Source: DAOMNN01 sp964404505 (GTDB lineage: Bacteria; Pseudomonadota; Gammaproteobacteria; Burkholderiales; Rhodocyclaceae). From it: a stretch of 22,376 bases of DNA. The position numbers and the translations under genes were made by a program. A model generated the notes under the pieces. The model ran no database searches and was not told the origin of the DNA. It saw nothing but the letters and a program-made list of their open reading frames with translations. Positions 1-7,325 of this stretch are shown one piece after another (the stretch's first letter is position 1; the number at the start of each line of letters is the position of its first letter). The stretch spans positions 1 through 22,376 of the forward strand of contig CAYOKH010000025.1 of NCBI GenBank assembly GCA_964404505.1, in the 5' to 3' direction.

Positions 1-470
1 TCCGCGAGGAAACCGAAACCGATCTGTTCGGCGAACAGGCGGTGCTCTGCGGCGGTACGGTGGAACTGATCAAGGCGGGTTTCGAGACGCTGGTCGAGGC
101 CGGCTACGCGCCCGAGATGGCGTACTTCGAGTGTCTGCACGAGCTGAAACTGATTGTCGATCTGATCTACGAGGGCGGCATCGCCAACATGAACTACTCG
201 ATCTCGAACAACGCCGAATTTGGCGAGTACGTTACCGGTCCCGAGGTCATCAACGAAGAGTCTCGTGAAGCGATGCGCGTCGCACTCGAGCGCATCCAGA
301 GCGGCGAGTATGCGAAGATGTTCATCCTCGAGGGGCGCACGGGCTATCCGTCGATGACCGCACGGCGGCGTCTGAACGCTGCCCACCCGATCGAGATCGT
401 CGGTGCGCAGTTGCGCGAGATGATGCCCTGGATTCGCAAGAACAAGCTGGTCGACCAGGCCAAGAACTGA
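1..470 (+). CDS. ilvC: Ketol-acid reductoisomerase, C-terminal part (5' end outside window)
   Basis: This enzyme converts acetolactate or acetohydroxybutyrate to the dihydroxy-acid with NADPH in valine, isoleucine and leucine synthesis, in the cytoplasm. The window begins inside the gene, with the open frame running from base 3, and about 155 C-terminal residues are visible. They match the knotted helical metal-binding domain of class I enzymes: ETDLFGEQAVLCGG at the very start, then GYAPEMAYFECLHELKLI, then YSISNNAEFGEY. The glutamates of these stretches are the known Mg and substrate ligands of the family. The gene ends with TGA. The next gene, pssA, lies 204 bases downstream; ilvC-pssA-leuA is a common betaproteobacterial order. 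The identification is essentially certain, and only the N-terminal Rossmann domain cannot be checked. Confidence 0.97.
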   Translation, partial: REETETDLFGEQAVLCGGTVELIKAGFETLVEAGYAPEMAYFECLHELKLIVDLIYEGGIANMNYSISNNAEFGEYVTGPEVINEESREAMRVALERIQSGEYAKMFILEGRTGYPSMTARRRLNAAHPIEIVGAQLREMMPWIRKNKLVDQAKN

Positions 471-490
471 TTCCGCAGTTCATTTCAGGC

Positions 491-524
491 CGGGAGCCGA
501 AGGTCGATCGGCCCTCCGCTCCCG
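491..524 (+). terminator. Hairpin after ilvC, possible terminator
   Basis: A 7-bp perfect inverted repeat, CGGGAGC at 491-497 and GCTCCCG at 518-524, lies 20 bases after the ilvC stop codon. The 20-base loop contains a further small AGG/CCT pairing. There is no T-run after it, so a classical intrinsic terminator is not supported. It could be a 3' stabilising stem or part of a Rho-dependent end. Apart from this hairpin and a TAGAAT hexamer at 622-627 with no good -35 partner, I see nothing else in the 204-base gap. Confidence 0.35.
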
Positions 525-674
525 ACATGGACATCCCCCCGAACGCCTCGGCTCCGCCCCGGCCGGCCGCGCAAGCGGCGCACCGCGACCCCTCGGGCCC
601 ATCATGATTGCCTAGTTGCGTTAGAATCGTCAGGTGTTTCCGAGCAACCGGCATCGTCCGACTGGAACCCCTGT

Positions 675-1472
675 ATGCCCCTGATCTCCCTCGAGAAACG
701 ACGGCGCGGCATCTATATCCTGCCCAACCTGTTCACGACGGCGGCACTTTTCGCCGGCTTCTACGCCATCGTGCAGGCCATGAACGATCGCTTCGAGTAC
801 GCCGCGGTCGCGATCTTCGTAGCGATGGTGCTCGACGGTCTGGACGGGCGCGTAGCGCGGCTCACCCACACGCAGAGCGCGTTCGGTGCGGAATACGACT
901 CGCTCGCCGACATGGTCTCGTTCGGTGCGGCACCGGCACTCGTGATGTACGAGTGGGCGCTCAAGGACTTGGGAAAACTCGGCTGGATTGCCGCATTCAT
1001 ATACTGCGCCGGCACAGCCCTGAGACTAGCGCGCTTCAATACCAACATCAACGTCGTCGACAAGCGCTTCTTCCAGGGCTTGCCGAGCCCCGCAGCCGCG
1101 GCGCTCATTGCCGGAATGGTGTGGGTGGTCATGGACAACGGCCTCACGGGAGAGGACGTGCGCTGGTTCGCCCTGGCCCTGACCGTGTTCGCCGGCCTGT
1201 CCATGGTCACCAACCTGCTCTTCTGGAGCGGCAAGGACATCAACCTGCGCAAGAGCGTCCCCTTCATCGTCGGGATCGCGGTCGTGCTGGCATTTGCGCT
1301 CGTGTCGACCTATCCACCCGGGGTGCTGTTCGCGCTCTTCATCATCTACGCGGCCTCGGGCTACTTCATCTGGATCTGGCGCTGGCTTCGACGCCGCCGC
1401 ATGGCGGCGGCACGGGAGTCCGGCGCGGCTTCCGGGCCTCCACATGAACCTCCCCCGGACACGCCACCATGA
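675..1472 (+). CDS. pssA: CDP-diacylglycerol--serine O-phosphatidyltransferase
   Basis: This integral membrane enzyme makes phosphatidylserine from CDP-diacylglycerol and serine, the first step towards phosphatidylethanolamine. The CDP-alcohol phosphotransferase signature is complete: Asp57-Gly-Arg-Val-Ala-Arg62, eight residues, Gly71, Asp75 and Asp79. The N terminus reads RRRGIYILPNLFTTAALFAGFY, typical of the bacterial membrane-type (type II) PssA. Several hydrophobic segments follow (about residues 15-35, 40-55, 95-110, 145-165, 170-190 and 205-235). The last 25 residues are Arg/Ala/Pro-rich and end in a proline-rich tail that is probably disordered. The ATG at 675 gives the usual family N terminus, although the ribosome site is weak (GGAA). 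It lies between ilvC and leuA, an arrangement known in betaproteobacteria with no obvious pathway link. Confidence 0.95.
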   Translation: MPLISLEKRRRGIYILPNLFTTAALFAGFYAIVQAMNDRFEYAAVAIFVAMVLDGLDGRVARLTHTQSAFGAEYDSLADMVSFGAAPALVMYEWALKDLGKLGWIAAFIYCAGTALRLARFNTNINVVDKRFFQGLPSPAAAALIAGMVWVVMDNGLTGEDVRWFALALTVFAGLSMVTNLLFWSGKDINLRKSVPFIVGIAVVLAFALVSTYPPGVLFALFIIYAASGYFIWIWRWLRRRRMAAARESGAASGPPHEPPPDTPP

Positions 1473-1523
1473 TCGGGCGGCGGAATCGATGACCCTGACG
1501 GGCACACGTGAACACTTTCCTCC

Positions 1524-1553
1524 TTGCATTTTCCGGAACCTCCGGTTTATAGT
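1524..1553 (+). promoter_or_regulatory. Predicted sigma-70 promoter for the leader peptide and leuA
   Basis: TTGCAT at 1524-1529 and TATAGT at 1548-1553 are separated by 18 bases, a good match to the -35/-10 consensus. Expected transcription start is about 1560-1561, essentially at the ATG of the leucine-rich ORF, so its transcript would have almost no 5' UTR. Nothing comparable is seen closer to leuA, so this is probably the leuA promoter. Confidence 0.6.
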
Positions 1554-1560
1554 CCATCGC

Positions 1561-1650
1561 ATGATGCTCGAAAGCAACGCCCCCTTCGCGCTCTTCTCCC
1601 TACTGGCGAGCCTGCTGCTGCTTGGCCCGCTGCTGCGCCCCGCGCGCTAA
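1561..1650 (+). CDS. Leucine-rich short ORF, candidate leuA leader peptide
   Basis: This 29-codon ORF starts ATGATG and ends TAA 99 bases before leuA. Ten of its 29 residues are leucine, including a run of four (CTG CTG CTG CTT) and a CTA codon, which should be rare in such GC-rich DNA. The position directly before leuA and the density of codons for the pathway's end product are what is expected of an attenuation leader peptide. No Shine-Dalgarno sequence precedes it, and the predicted promoter ends 7 bases upstream, so it may be read as a leaderless message. I do not see a clear terminator/antiterminator pair with a U-run between it and leuA, so the mechanism may not be classical transcription attenuation. 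The alternative is a one-helix membrane microprotein, since residues 7-25 are strongly hydrophobic. Expression is inferred, not shown. Confidence 0.55.
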   Translation: MMLESNAPFALFSLLASLLLLGPLLRPAR

Positions 1651-1749
1651 AAGACATTCTCCCTTCCTTGTCGTATTCATGCCGCCAGCGCCACGCGCAG
1701 GCGACTATTCGCTATTCATCGATTCTTCGAACCCCGGCAGGAGCAAGAC

Positions 1750-3285
1750 ATGAAAGACCACTTGATCATATTCGACACCACCTTGCGCGACGGCGAGCAA
1801 AGCCCTGGCGCGTCCATGACGCGTGAGGAGAAGCTGCGCATTGCCCGACAGCTCGAACGCATGCGCGTCGACGTGATCGAGGCCGGCTTCGCCGCTGCTT
1901 CGAACGGCGACTTCGAGGCCGTCCGTTCGATCGCCGAGGCAATCCGGGAATCGTCGGTGTGCTCCCTCGCACGTGCCAACGAAAACGACATCCGGCGTGC
2001 CGGCGAAGCGATTCGGCCGGCGGCAATGGGTCGCATCCACACCTTCATCGCCACCAGCCCGATTCACATGGAGAAGAAGCTGCGCATGAGTCCGGATCAG
2101 GTCGTCGATCAGGCGGTCAAGTCGATCGCCTGGGCACGCGAGTATACAGACGACATAGAGTTCTCCGCAGAAGATGCCGGCCGTTCCGAAATCGACTTCC
2201 TGTGCCGGATTTTCGACGCGGTGATCAAGGCAGGCGCCACGACGATCAACGTACCCGACACGGTCGGGTACAACGTGCCCGAGCAGTTTGCCGCGACGAT
2301 CAGCACCCTGATCGAGCGCGTCCCAGACGCGGACAAGGTGGTGTGGTCGGTGCATTGCCACAACGACCTCGGCCTCGCGGTGGCGAATTCGCTCGCTGCG
2401 GTCGGGGCGGGCGCGCGCCAGGTCGAATGTACGGTCAATGGGCTCGGCGAGCGTGCGGGCAACGCATCGCTCGAAGAAGTCGTGATGGCCGTTCGCACCC
2501 GGCGCGACATTTTCGAATGCGATACCCGCATCGACACGACCCAGATCGTTCCGGCATCGAAGCTCGTGTCGGGCGTAACCGGTTTTCCCGTCCAGCCGAA
2601 CAAGGCCATCGTCGGCGCGAATGCTTTCTCGCACGAATCCGGCATCCATCAGGACGGCGTGCTCAAGCATCGCGAGACCTACGAGATCATGCGTGCGGAA
2701 GACGTGGGCTGGGGCGCGAACAAGCTGGTTCTGGGCAAGCACTCCGGACGCAATGCGTTTCGCACGCGCCTGCAGGAGATCGGCATCGTCATCGACTCGG
2801 AAGATCACCTCAACCACGCTTTCGCGCGCTTCAAGGAGCTCGCCGACAAGAAGCACGAGATCTTCGACGAGGACCTCCATGCGATGATGAGCGACGAGGA
2901 GGTGACGCCGGAGCAGGAGCATTTCCGGCTCGTGGCATCGCGCTTCCACTCCGAGACGGGGGAAACCCCGGAGGCCGAAATCACCCTTTCCGCCGGTGGC
3001 AAGGAGGTGCGCGCAAGGGCCGAAGGCTCCGGCCCGGTGGATGCCGCATTCAAGGCGATCGAGTCGGTCGCGCACAGCGGGACCGAACTCATGCTGTACT
3101 CGGTCAACGCAATTACCACCGGCACGGATGCACAGGGCGAGGTAACGGTGCGTCTGGCACGCGACGGCAAGGTCGTCAATGGCCAGGGCGCCGACACCGA
3201 CATCATCGTCGCATCGGCCAAGGCTTACCTGAATGCGCTCAACAAGCTGCACGGAAACCGCGAACGCCTGAATCCTCAGGTCTGA
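1750..3285 (+). CDS. leuA: 2-isopropylmalate synthase
   Basis: This cytoplasmic enzyme catalyses the first committed step of leucine synthesis, condensing acetyl-CoA with 2-ketoisovalerate. The 511 residues have the normal length and layout of the bacterial LeuA type. An N-terminal HMGL-like TIM barrel contains DTTLRDGEQSPG (residues 9-20) and the metal-binding HCHND (202-206), with NGLGERAGN around 230. A linker with SHESGIHQDG follows, then a C-terminal regulatory domain (about 370-505) that binds leucine for feedback inhibition. The start is fixed by AGGAG 7 bases upstream and by MKDHLIIFDTTLRDG matching the family N terminus. Control is therefore likely at two levels: allosteric leucine inhibition through the C-terminal domain, and possibly the leucine-rich leader at 1561-1650. 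A 9-bp hairpin follows the stop codon. Confidence 0.97.
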   Translation: MKDHLIIFDTTLRDGEQSPGASMTREEKLRIARQLERMRVDVIEAGFAAASNGDFEAVRSIAEAIRESSVCSLARANENDIRRAGEAIRPAAMGRIHTFIATSPIHMEKKLRMSPDQVVDQAVKSIAWAREYTDDIEFSAEDAGRSEIDFLCRIFDAVIKAGATTINVPDTVGYNVPEQFAATISTLIERVPDADKVVWSVHCHNDLGLAVANSLAAVGAGARQVECTVNGLGERAGNASLEEVVMAVRTRRDIFECDTRIDTTQIVPASKLVSGVTGFPVQPNKAIVGANAFSHESGIHQDGVLKHRETYEIMRAEDVGWGANKLVLGKHSGRNAFRTRLQEIGIVIDSEDHLNHAFARFKELADKKHEIFDEDLHAMMSDEEVTPEQEHFRLVASRFHSETGETPEAEITLSAGGKEVRARAEGSGPVDAAFKAIESVAHSGTELMLYSVNAITTGTDAQGEVTVRLARDGKVVNGQGADTDIIVASAKAYLNALNKLHGNRERLNPQV

Positions 3286-3300
3286 AACGACCCGCAGGAC

Positions 3301-3323
3301 GTGGCCGGTGCGGGACCGGCCAC
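3301..3323. terminator. Hairpin between converging leuA and DUF2069 genes
   Basis: A perfect 9-bp inverted repeat, GTGGCCGGT at 3301-3309 and ACCGGCCAC at 3315-3323, has a 5-base loop. It begins 15 bases after the leuA stop and ends one base before the stop codon of the opposing gene, which suits a shared bidirectional terminator. Neither side has a real T-run (only TTC on the plus side), so efficiency as an intrinsic terminator is uncertain. Confidence 0.6.
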
Positions 3324-3324
3324 T

Positions 3325-3684
3325 TCACTGCGGCCTGGACGCCATTCGCGACGGTGCGGTCAAGCGTGCATACAGAATCACCGTCACGAACAGGGCCGCG
3401 GCGAGAACGGCCTCGATCAGGGCAAGCGTGCCGACCAGGCCCGGATCGAAGGCGCGCGCCACGCCCTCGGTGAAGTAGAGCAGGACCAGCATCGAAAGCC
3501 ACTGGTAGGTGTATCGACGTCCCTTCAGGACGCCGAAGGTGGCCGCCATCAGCGGTAAGGCCTTGAGTACCATCCACGAACCGCCCGGGCGGAGCGGGGC
3601 AAGCCAGCTCTCCCACAACACGCACAGGACCACGAGGGCTATCAACAGGGCGCTCGAGACGAGATTCAGGGCACGCGGCGTCAC
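3325..3684 (-). CDS. DUF2069 family small membrane protein
   Basis: This 119-residue protein has four hydrophobic segments (about residues 8-24, 35-53, 61-76 and 83-107), so it is probably a four-helix inner-membrane protein. The sequence, including LKALPLMAATFGVLKGRRYTY and the YFTEGVARAF stretch, fits the DUF2069 family of proteobacterial membrane proteins, whose function is unknown. Its ATG overlaps the wrbA stop codon by 4 bases, so the two genes are translationally coupled; wrbA followed by a DUF2069 gene is a recurring pair in betaproteobacteria. The stop codon abuts the shared hairpin with leuA. The family is recalled from memory, not searched. No function can be assigned beyond a possible membrane partner of the WrbA flavoprotein, which is speculation. 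Confidence 0.85.
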   Translation of the reverse strand: MTPRALNLVSSALLIALVVLCVLWESWLAPLRPGGSWMVLKALPLMAATFGVLKGRRYTYQWLSMLVLLYFTEGVARAFDPGLVGTLALIEAVLAAALFVTVILYARLTAPSRMASRPQ

Positions 3685-4280
3685 CTCTCGTCCGCCAGTC
3701 TCAGCGCGGCAAGGGCGACCCGACGCCCGAGAGCCATCGCGATGCGGCCTTCCTCCTCGGTGAGACGCGGATTACCATCGCGCCCGGAAACGTGGCTGGC
3801 CCCATAGGGCGTGCCGCCGCTGGAGGTGGTATTCAGATCGGATTCGCTGTACGGGACACCCACGATGAACGCACCATGATGCAACAGCGGCAACATCATC
3901 GACAGCAGGGTCGACTCCTGTCCGCCATGAAGGCTCGACGTAGATGTGAACACCCCCGCCGGCTTGCCCTCCAGCGCCCCATTCACCCAGCTTCCCGCCA
4001 GTCCGTCGAGAAAGTACTTCATCGCTGCGGCCATGTTGCCGAAACGGGTTGGACTGCCGAGAACAAGTCCGCTGCACTCCTTGATATCGCGTGCCTCGGC
4101 ATATGGCGGCCCATCGCGCGGTATGTCGTCCTCGACTGCCTCGCAAACCGCCGAGACCCGGGGCACTGTCCGGACCCGCGCGGCCGCTCCAGGCACCTGA
4201 TGCACGCCCCGTGCCACCTGCTCGGCAAGTGCGCGGACCGATCCTCGGTGGCTGTAGTAAAGGACTAGGATTTCTTTCAT
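3681..4280 (-). CDS. wrbA: WrbA-type NAD(P)H:quinone oxidoreductase
   Basis: WrbA is a tetrameric flavodoxin-like FMN protein that reduces quinones with two electrons from NAD(P)H, protecting against redox cycling. The 199 residues match the usual 198-200. The N terminus, KEILVLYYSHRGSVRALA, supplies the first beta strand and phosphate-binding loop. GSPTRFGNMAAAMKYFLD (about residues 75-92) and TSTSSLHGGQESTLLSMM (about 112-129) are hallmark FMN-binding and active-site stretches, and PYGASHVSG follows near residue 160. I chose the ATG at 4280 because it gives the family N terminus; an in-frame GTG upstream at 4352 would add 24 unrelated residues. The gene is divergent from the YihY gene and overlaps the following DUF2069 gene by 4 bases. 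Confidence 0.95.
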   Translation of the reverse strand: MKEILVLYYSHRGSVRALAEQVARGVHQVPGAAARVRTVPRVSAVCEAVEDDIPRDGPPYAEARDIKECSGLVLGSPTRFGNMAAAMKYFLDGLAGSWVNGALEGKPAGVFTSTSSLHGGQESTLLSMMLPLLHHGAFIVGVPYSESDLNTTSSGGTPYGASHVSGRDGNPRLTEEEGRIAMALGRRVALAALRLADER

Positions 4281-4285
4281 TGCAA

Positions 4286-4315
4286 TCGACTTGGATAAGG
4301 GCCCACAATTATACT
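4286..4315 (+). promoter_or_regulatory. Possible promoter for the YihY-family gene
   Basis: TCGACT (4286-4291) and TATACT (4310-4315) are 18 bases apart in the wrbA/yihY divergent region. The -10 is good and the -35 is only fair. Transcription would start near 4322, about 38 bases before the chosen ATG. Confidence 0.4.
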
Positions 4316-4359
4316 GGTCGGCCACTTCATACCGGGCTTTCACCTGCCGCACACGCCTG

Positions 4360-5583
4360 ATGCTCCAAGCCCCGCGCGACTTTCTGAAATTGCTGGCCGA
4401 TCGCTTCGTCGCGACCCGATGCCCTCAGGTCGCCGGAAGCCTGACCTATACGACACTGCTTGCAATCGTGCCGCTGGTCACGGTCGTGATCGCGCTGTTC
4501 GGCAATTTCCCGGCCTTTGCGCAACTGGGGACCGCCCTGAGCAATTTCCTGCAGACCAACGTACTGCCCGATCTCGCCGGCCAGATCGTGAGTACCTATG
4601 CCCTGCAGTTCTCGGAAAAGGCCGCGCAACTGACCCTGATCGGTACCGCAATGCTGGTCATCACGGTCGTGCTCCTCCTGTCTACGATCGATGCCGTATT
4701 CAACGACATCTGGGGGGTCAAGCAGCCGCGCCCGCTGCTCACCCGCCTGGCGGTCTACTGGGTCGCGCTGACCCTCGGACCGATTGCCCTGGCCGGAAGC
4801 ATTTTCGCAACGGGGCAACTGGTCGCGACGTCGATCGCGCTGGTGGGCGAAAGCCGGCACATCAGCACCTTCACGGCAACGGTGATGCCGCTGACCCTGC
4901 TCGGCCTTCTTTTCAGCTTTCTGTACTTCGCCGTGCCCAACCATCCGGTTCGCATGCTCCACGCATTCGCGGGCGGGTTTGCCGCGGCACTGGCGTTCCT
5001 GCTGATGCAGCGCCTGTTAGGCATGTTCATCGCCCTCTCACCCACCTATACACTCATTTACGGCACCTTTGCGGCGCTGCCGATCTTCTTGCTGTGGCTC
5101 TATCTTTCCTGGGTCGTGGTCCTGCTCGGAGCAATCTTCGCCGCGACCTTTCCCGAGTTTTTCGAACGAACCCGGAGTGCCGCGAGCTTCCCCGGAGACC
5201 GCGCCTGTGCCGCCCTCAGCATGCTGGTCGCGCTCACGTCCGGGCAGCGCGAGGGCAGGACAAGTCCGTTCGAGTCCCTGCACGAGCGTGCCGGCATCAC
5301 TCAGGATCAGACCGAGGCGCTGCTTGGCGAAATGCGCGAGGCCGGCTGGGTTGCGCGCACCGAGGACGAGAACTGGATGCTCAGCACGCACCCCGATCGG
5401 CTGTCCCTCGTCGACGTGATTGAACGTTTTGCGCTGGCACCCGATCACTGGGCCTTTTCCGGTGGCGGGCCGGCAACCGCTACGGCTGGCCGGCGGCTGC
5501 ACTCCGCGTTGTGCGCGGCCGATCTGACACTGACGGAACTGGCGGCCGCGCAACCGACCGCCGAGCAGGGTCAGAGCGGATAA
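4360..5583 (+). CDS. YihY/UPF0761 family inner-membrane protein
   Basis: This 407-residue protein is of the family once mis-assigned as ribonuclease BN (YihY, UPF0761). Its true role is unknown; membership in the envelope is clear. The N terminus reads FLKLLADRFVATRCPQVAGS, followed by LTYTTLLAIVPLVTVVIAL, the characteristic family opening. About six membrane helices are visible up to residue 265, including LLSTIDAVFNDIW between helices and YGTFAALPIFLLWLYLSWVVVLLGA near the end of the membrane part. After residue 275 comes a soluble region of some 130 residues with a winged-helix-like look (repeated helices, ITQDQTEALLGEMREAGWV), as in the longer betaproteobacterial members. The ATG at 4360 was preferred over an upstream in-frame TTG at 4291, which lies within the promoter. 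The last 13 bases overlap the convergent PilZ-like gene. Confidence 0.88.
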   Translation: MLQAPRDFLKLLADRFVATRCPQVAGSLTYTTLLAIVPLVTVVIALFGNFPAFAQLGTALSNFLQTNVLPDLAGQIVSTYALQFSEKAAQLTLIGTAMLVITVVLLLSTIDAVFNDIWGVKQPRPLLTRLAVYWVALTLGPIALAGSIFATGQLVATSIALVGESRHISTFTATVMPLTLLGLLFSFLYFAVPNHPVRMLHAFAGGFAAALAFLLMQRLLGMFIALSPTYTLIYGTFAALPIFLLWLYLSWVVVLLGAIFAATFPEFFERTRSAASFPGDRACAALSMLVALTSGQREGRTSPFESLHERAGITQDQTEALLGEMREAGWVARTEDENWMLSTHPDRLSLVDVIERFALAPDHWAFSGGGPATATAGRRLHSALCAADLTLTELAAAQPTAEQGQSG

Positions 5584-7097
5584 GGGTCGATCTCGTACTG
5601 GAACAACTCGACGTTGGCCGTCTGCATGTCCAGGCTGAGCACCCTGCCCTGTGCCACGTACAGGGGCTTGCCTTCCCGGACCATGACGAATCGGCGCGAG
5701 TTGTAGGTACCCACGGCCGCCAGTATGGCCGGATTGCGGCGCATGGGACTGACCGCTGGAAGAATTAGCGCCGGCGAGGTCGAACGCAGGTCTCCCCCGC
5801 GGAACGCAATCGAGATCGCGATGCATGACTCCGAAATCACCTGCAGGCCCAGTTCGACTTCGTCCGGATGGTCGCTACGAATCCAGCGTACGATGCATAT
5901 CGACCAGGGACGTTTCGCATCGCGGCGCAACCCCAACGCCATGCCCGCACTCAGCACGCCTTCGACACCGGATACACTGATGATGGCATATCCGCCCGGG
6001 CTTTCGTTGCACACCATCCATTCCGTCACCGCGCCGGGTGCCTTGCCTGTCAGGTGGAGGCGCCATATTGCGCGCAGCCCCTGACACACCTGAACGGTAT
6101 AAAGCTGGCGTCGCCGTGAATGTTCGCGACTCGGCGGCGTGGACCAGCATTCATGCATTCGACGCAGCAGCGACAGGGCCTCCAGAGGGGTCAGCCCGAC
6201 CGGCAGGCCGGACACATCGGGTTCGAGCAGTTCCCCGTCCCGCTCGAGTCCCACCACCTCCGCATCCGCTATCCGCCGTTCGAGCCAGTCGATCTGCTCA
6301 GCCACACGCCGCGAAAGTGCAAGGGCGCGAAAGAACAGCAGCCGCTCACCGGCGGGTGGCACGCGCCGGATCAACGCCACCGGCGCGCCGTCGTGGTCCG
6401 GATCAAGCCAGAACACGGCGTTCTCGGGATGCATGGGCCGCCGTGACAACTCGACCGCTCCTGAACTCACCTCGAGATAGTCATAAATCCACAAAAGTTC
6501 TCGACCAGTCAGGCTTTCGGGGTGCAATGCGGCCACCGCAAGCATCCTCTTGTACGGCAATGCCACCGCTGGCGCGGCGATCTCGGGACCTGCGCCAGCG
6601 CCCTTCGACTCCGACCATGACGCGGCAAACAGCGCATGGCCGACGTGCCACAACTCACGGGACGGCTCCGTACCTCCCATGCAGGTCAGCAGATAGGCCT
6701 CGCCGACCAGGCGCAGACCCCGCGCCGCGTGCTCGTGAACCTGATTGGACCCTGCGCCAGGTGACGGCGCAGTCTCGGCCTCGATCAGTCGTATGAAGAA
6801 TCCTGACACGGCGTTCAGGGTCTGGATCAGATCACCGGTCGAGGAATGGATGTCCCGAGGCAAGGGAAGGGTTGCATTCAGCAGATGCGGCTTGAATCGG
6901 TCGGAAATGTCGAGGATGCGCAGCGCGACCGGATCTGCGCAGCGGCGCAATTGCTCGATCGGCAGCGCCGATGCCGTCAATGACAGGACGTGCATGCGCA
7001 GCAGCGCAAGATCGTCCAGGCAGTCGTCGCCAGGTTCGCCGCCAAGCCAGTCGAGCATCCTGGCAATCCACCGCGGATCCGTCGTCGGAACGGCCAT
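5571..7097 (-). CDS. Large protein with a C-terminal PilZ-like motif pair, candidate cyclic-di-GMP effector
   Basis: This 508-residue cytoplasmic protein has no signal peptide or membrane helix. The first 315 residues are mostly helical and unassigned. Near the C terminus lie REHSR (residues 324-328), matching the PilZ RxxxR motif, and NESPGG (364-369), matching [D/N]xSxxG, followed by alternating strands with RWIRSD (404-409) and EVELGLQVI. This order and spacing resemble a PilZ domain, the fold that binds cyclic di-GMP, although the gap between motifs (about 35 residues) is longer than usual. Betaproteobacterial proteins of this size and plan are often labelled PilZ-domain or cyclic-di-GMP-binding. 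The ATG at 7097 is preceded by GAGGGG at a good distance; an ATG at 7127 would add ten residues. The gene converges on and overlaps the YihY gene by 13 bases and faces away from the rpsP operon. The domain call is inference. Confidence 0.6.
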   Translation of the reverse strand: MAVPTTDPRWIARMLDWLGGEPGDDCLDDLALLRMHVLSLTASALPIEQLRRCADPVALRILDISDRFKPHLLNATLPLPRDIHSSTGDLIQTLNAVSGFFIRLIEAETAPSPGAGSNQVHEHAARGLRLVGEAYLLTCMGGTEPSRELWHVGHALFAASWSESKGAGAGPEIAAPAVALPYKRMLAVAALHPESLTGRELLWIYDYLEVSSGAVELSRRPMHPENAVFWLDPDHDGAPVALIRRVPPAGERLLFFRALALSRRVAEQIDWLERRIADAEVVGLERDGELLEPDVSGLPVGLTPLEALSLLRRMHECWSTPPSREHSRRRQLYTVQVCQGLRAIWRLHLTGKAPGAVTEWMVCNESPGGYAIISVSGVEGVLSAGMALGLRRDAKRPWSICIVRWIRSDHPDEVELGLQVISESCIAISIAFRGGDLRSTSPALILPAVSPMRRNPAILAAVGTYNSRRFVMVREGKPLYVAQGRVLSLDMQTANVELFQYEIDPYPL

Positions 7098-7250
7098 CGG
7101 GAGAAACCCCTCTCTTCGCTTATCCATACATTCTATTCAACTTCGGACCGCTTTTGCGGCTCATCTGTCGCAGGCGCCGCACCGGGGTGGCTTCGTCTGT
7201 GCGCGCACTCGGAGTGCCGCGCAAGAGGACGTGGGTGCATGGCAAATGCC

Positions 7251-7279
7251 TTGCTCAAAATCACGGGTTCGATTAGAAT
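7251..7279 (+). promoter_or_regulatory. Predicted sigma-70 promoter of the rpsP operon
   Basis: TTGCTC at 7251-7256 and TAGAAT at 7274-7279 are 17 bases apart. Transcription would start near 7286, giving a leader of about 40 bases with an AAGGA ribosome site before the rpsP ATG. The rest of the 228-base region between the PilZ-like gene and rpsP shows only a small CCGC-TTTT-GCGG hairpin near 7150. Confidence 0.65.
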
Positions 7280-7325
7280 TTTCTGCTTTTCGCATCCCCA
7301 TACAGAACATCACAAGGAAAATCAG

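Noticed and set aside
1651..1749. Classical U-tailed attenuator before leuA
   Set aside because: I looked for a stem followed by a T-run after the leader peptide and found only a 4-bp CGCC/GGCG pairing (1689-1703) with no T-run, so a standard terminator is not claimed.
1705..3252. Long 515-codon open frame on the minus strand across leuA
   Set aside because: It is the antisense shadow of a GC-rich gene. leuA is complete with full catalytic motifs, and the minus-strand translation is Arg/His/Asp-rich with no recognisable domain.
1959..3473. Second plus-strand open frame of 504 codons inside leuA
   Set aside because: An off-frame reading of high-GC DNA giving an Arg/Gly/His-rich product. It runs past the leuA stop, through the hairpin and into the convergent gene without any motif.
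4281..4352. Upstream GTG start for wrbA
   Set aside because: The extra 24 residues are unrelated to flavodoxin-like proteins, while the ATG at 4280 gives the exact family N terminus.
4291..4359. Upstream TTG start for the YihY-family gene
   Set aside because: It would place the start upstream of the predicted -10 box and add 23 residues unlike the family N terminus.
6990..7325. Upstream extension of rpsP in the same frame
   Set aside because: It runs through the rpsP promoter and into the antisense of the PilZ-like gene; S16 begins at the ATG at 7326 with a good ribosome site.
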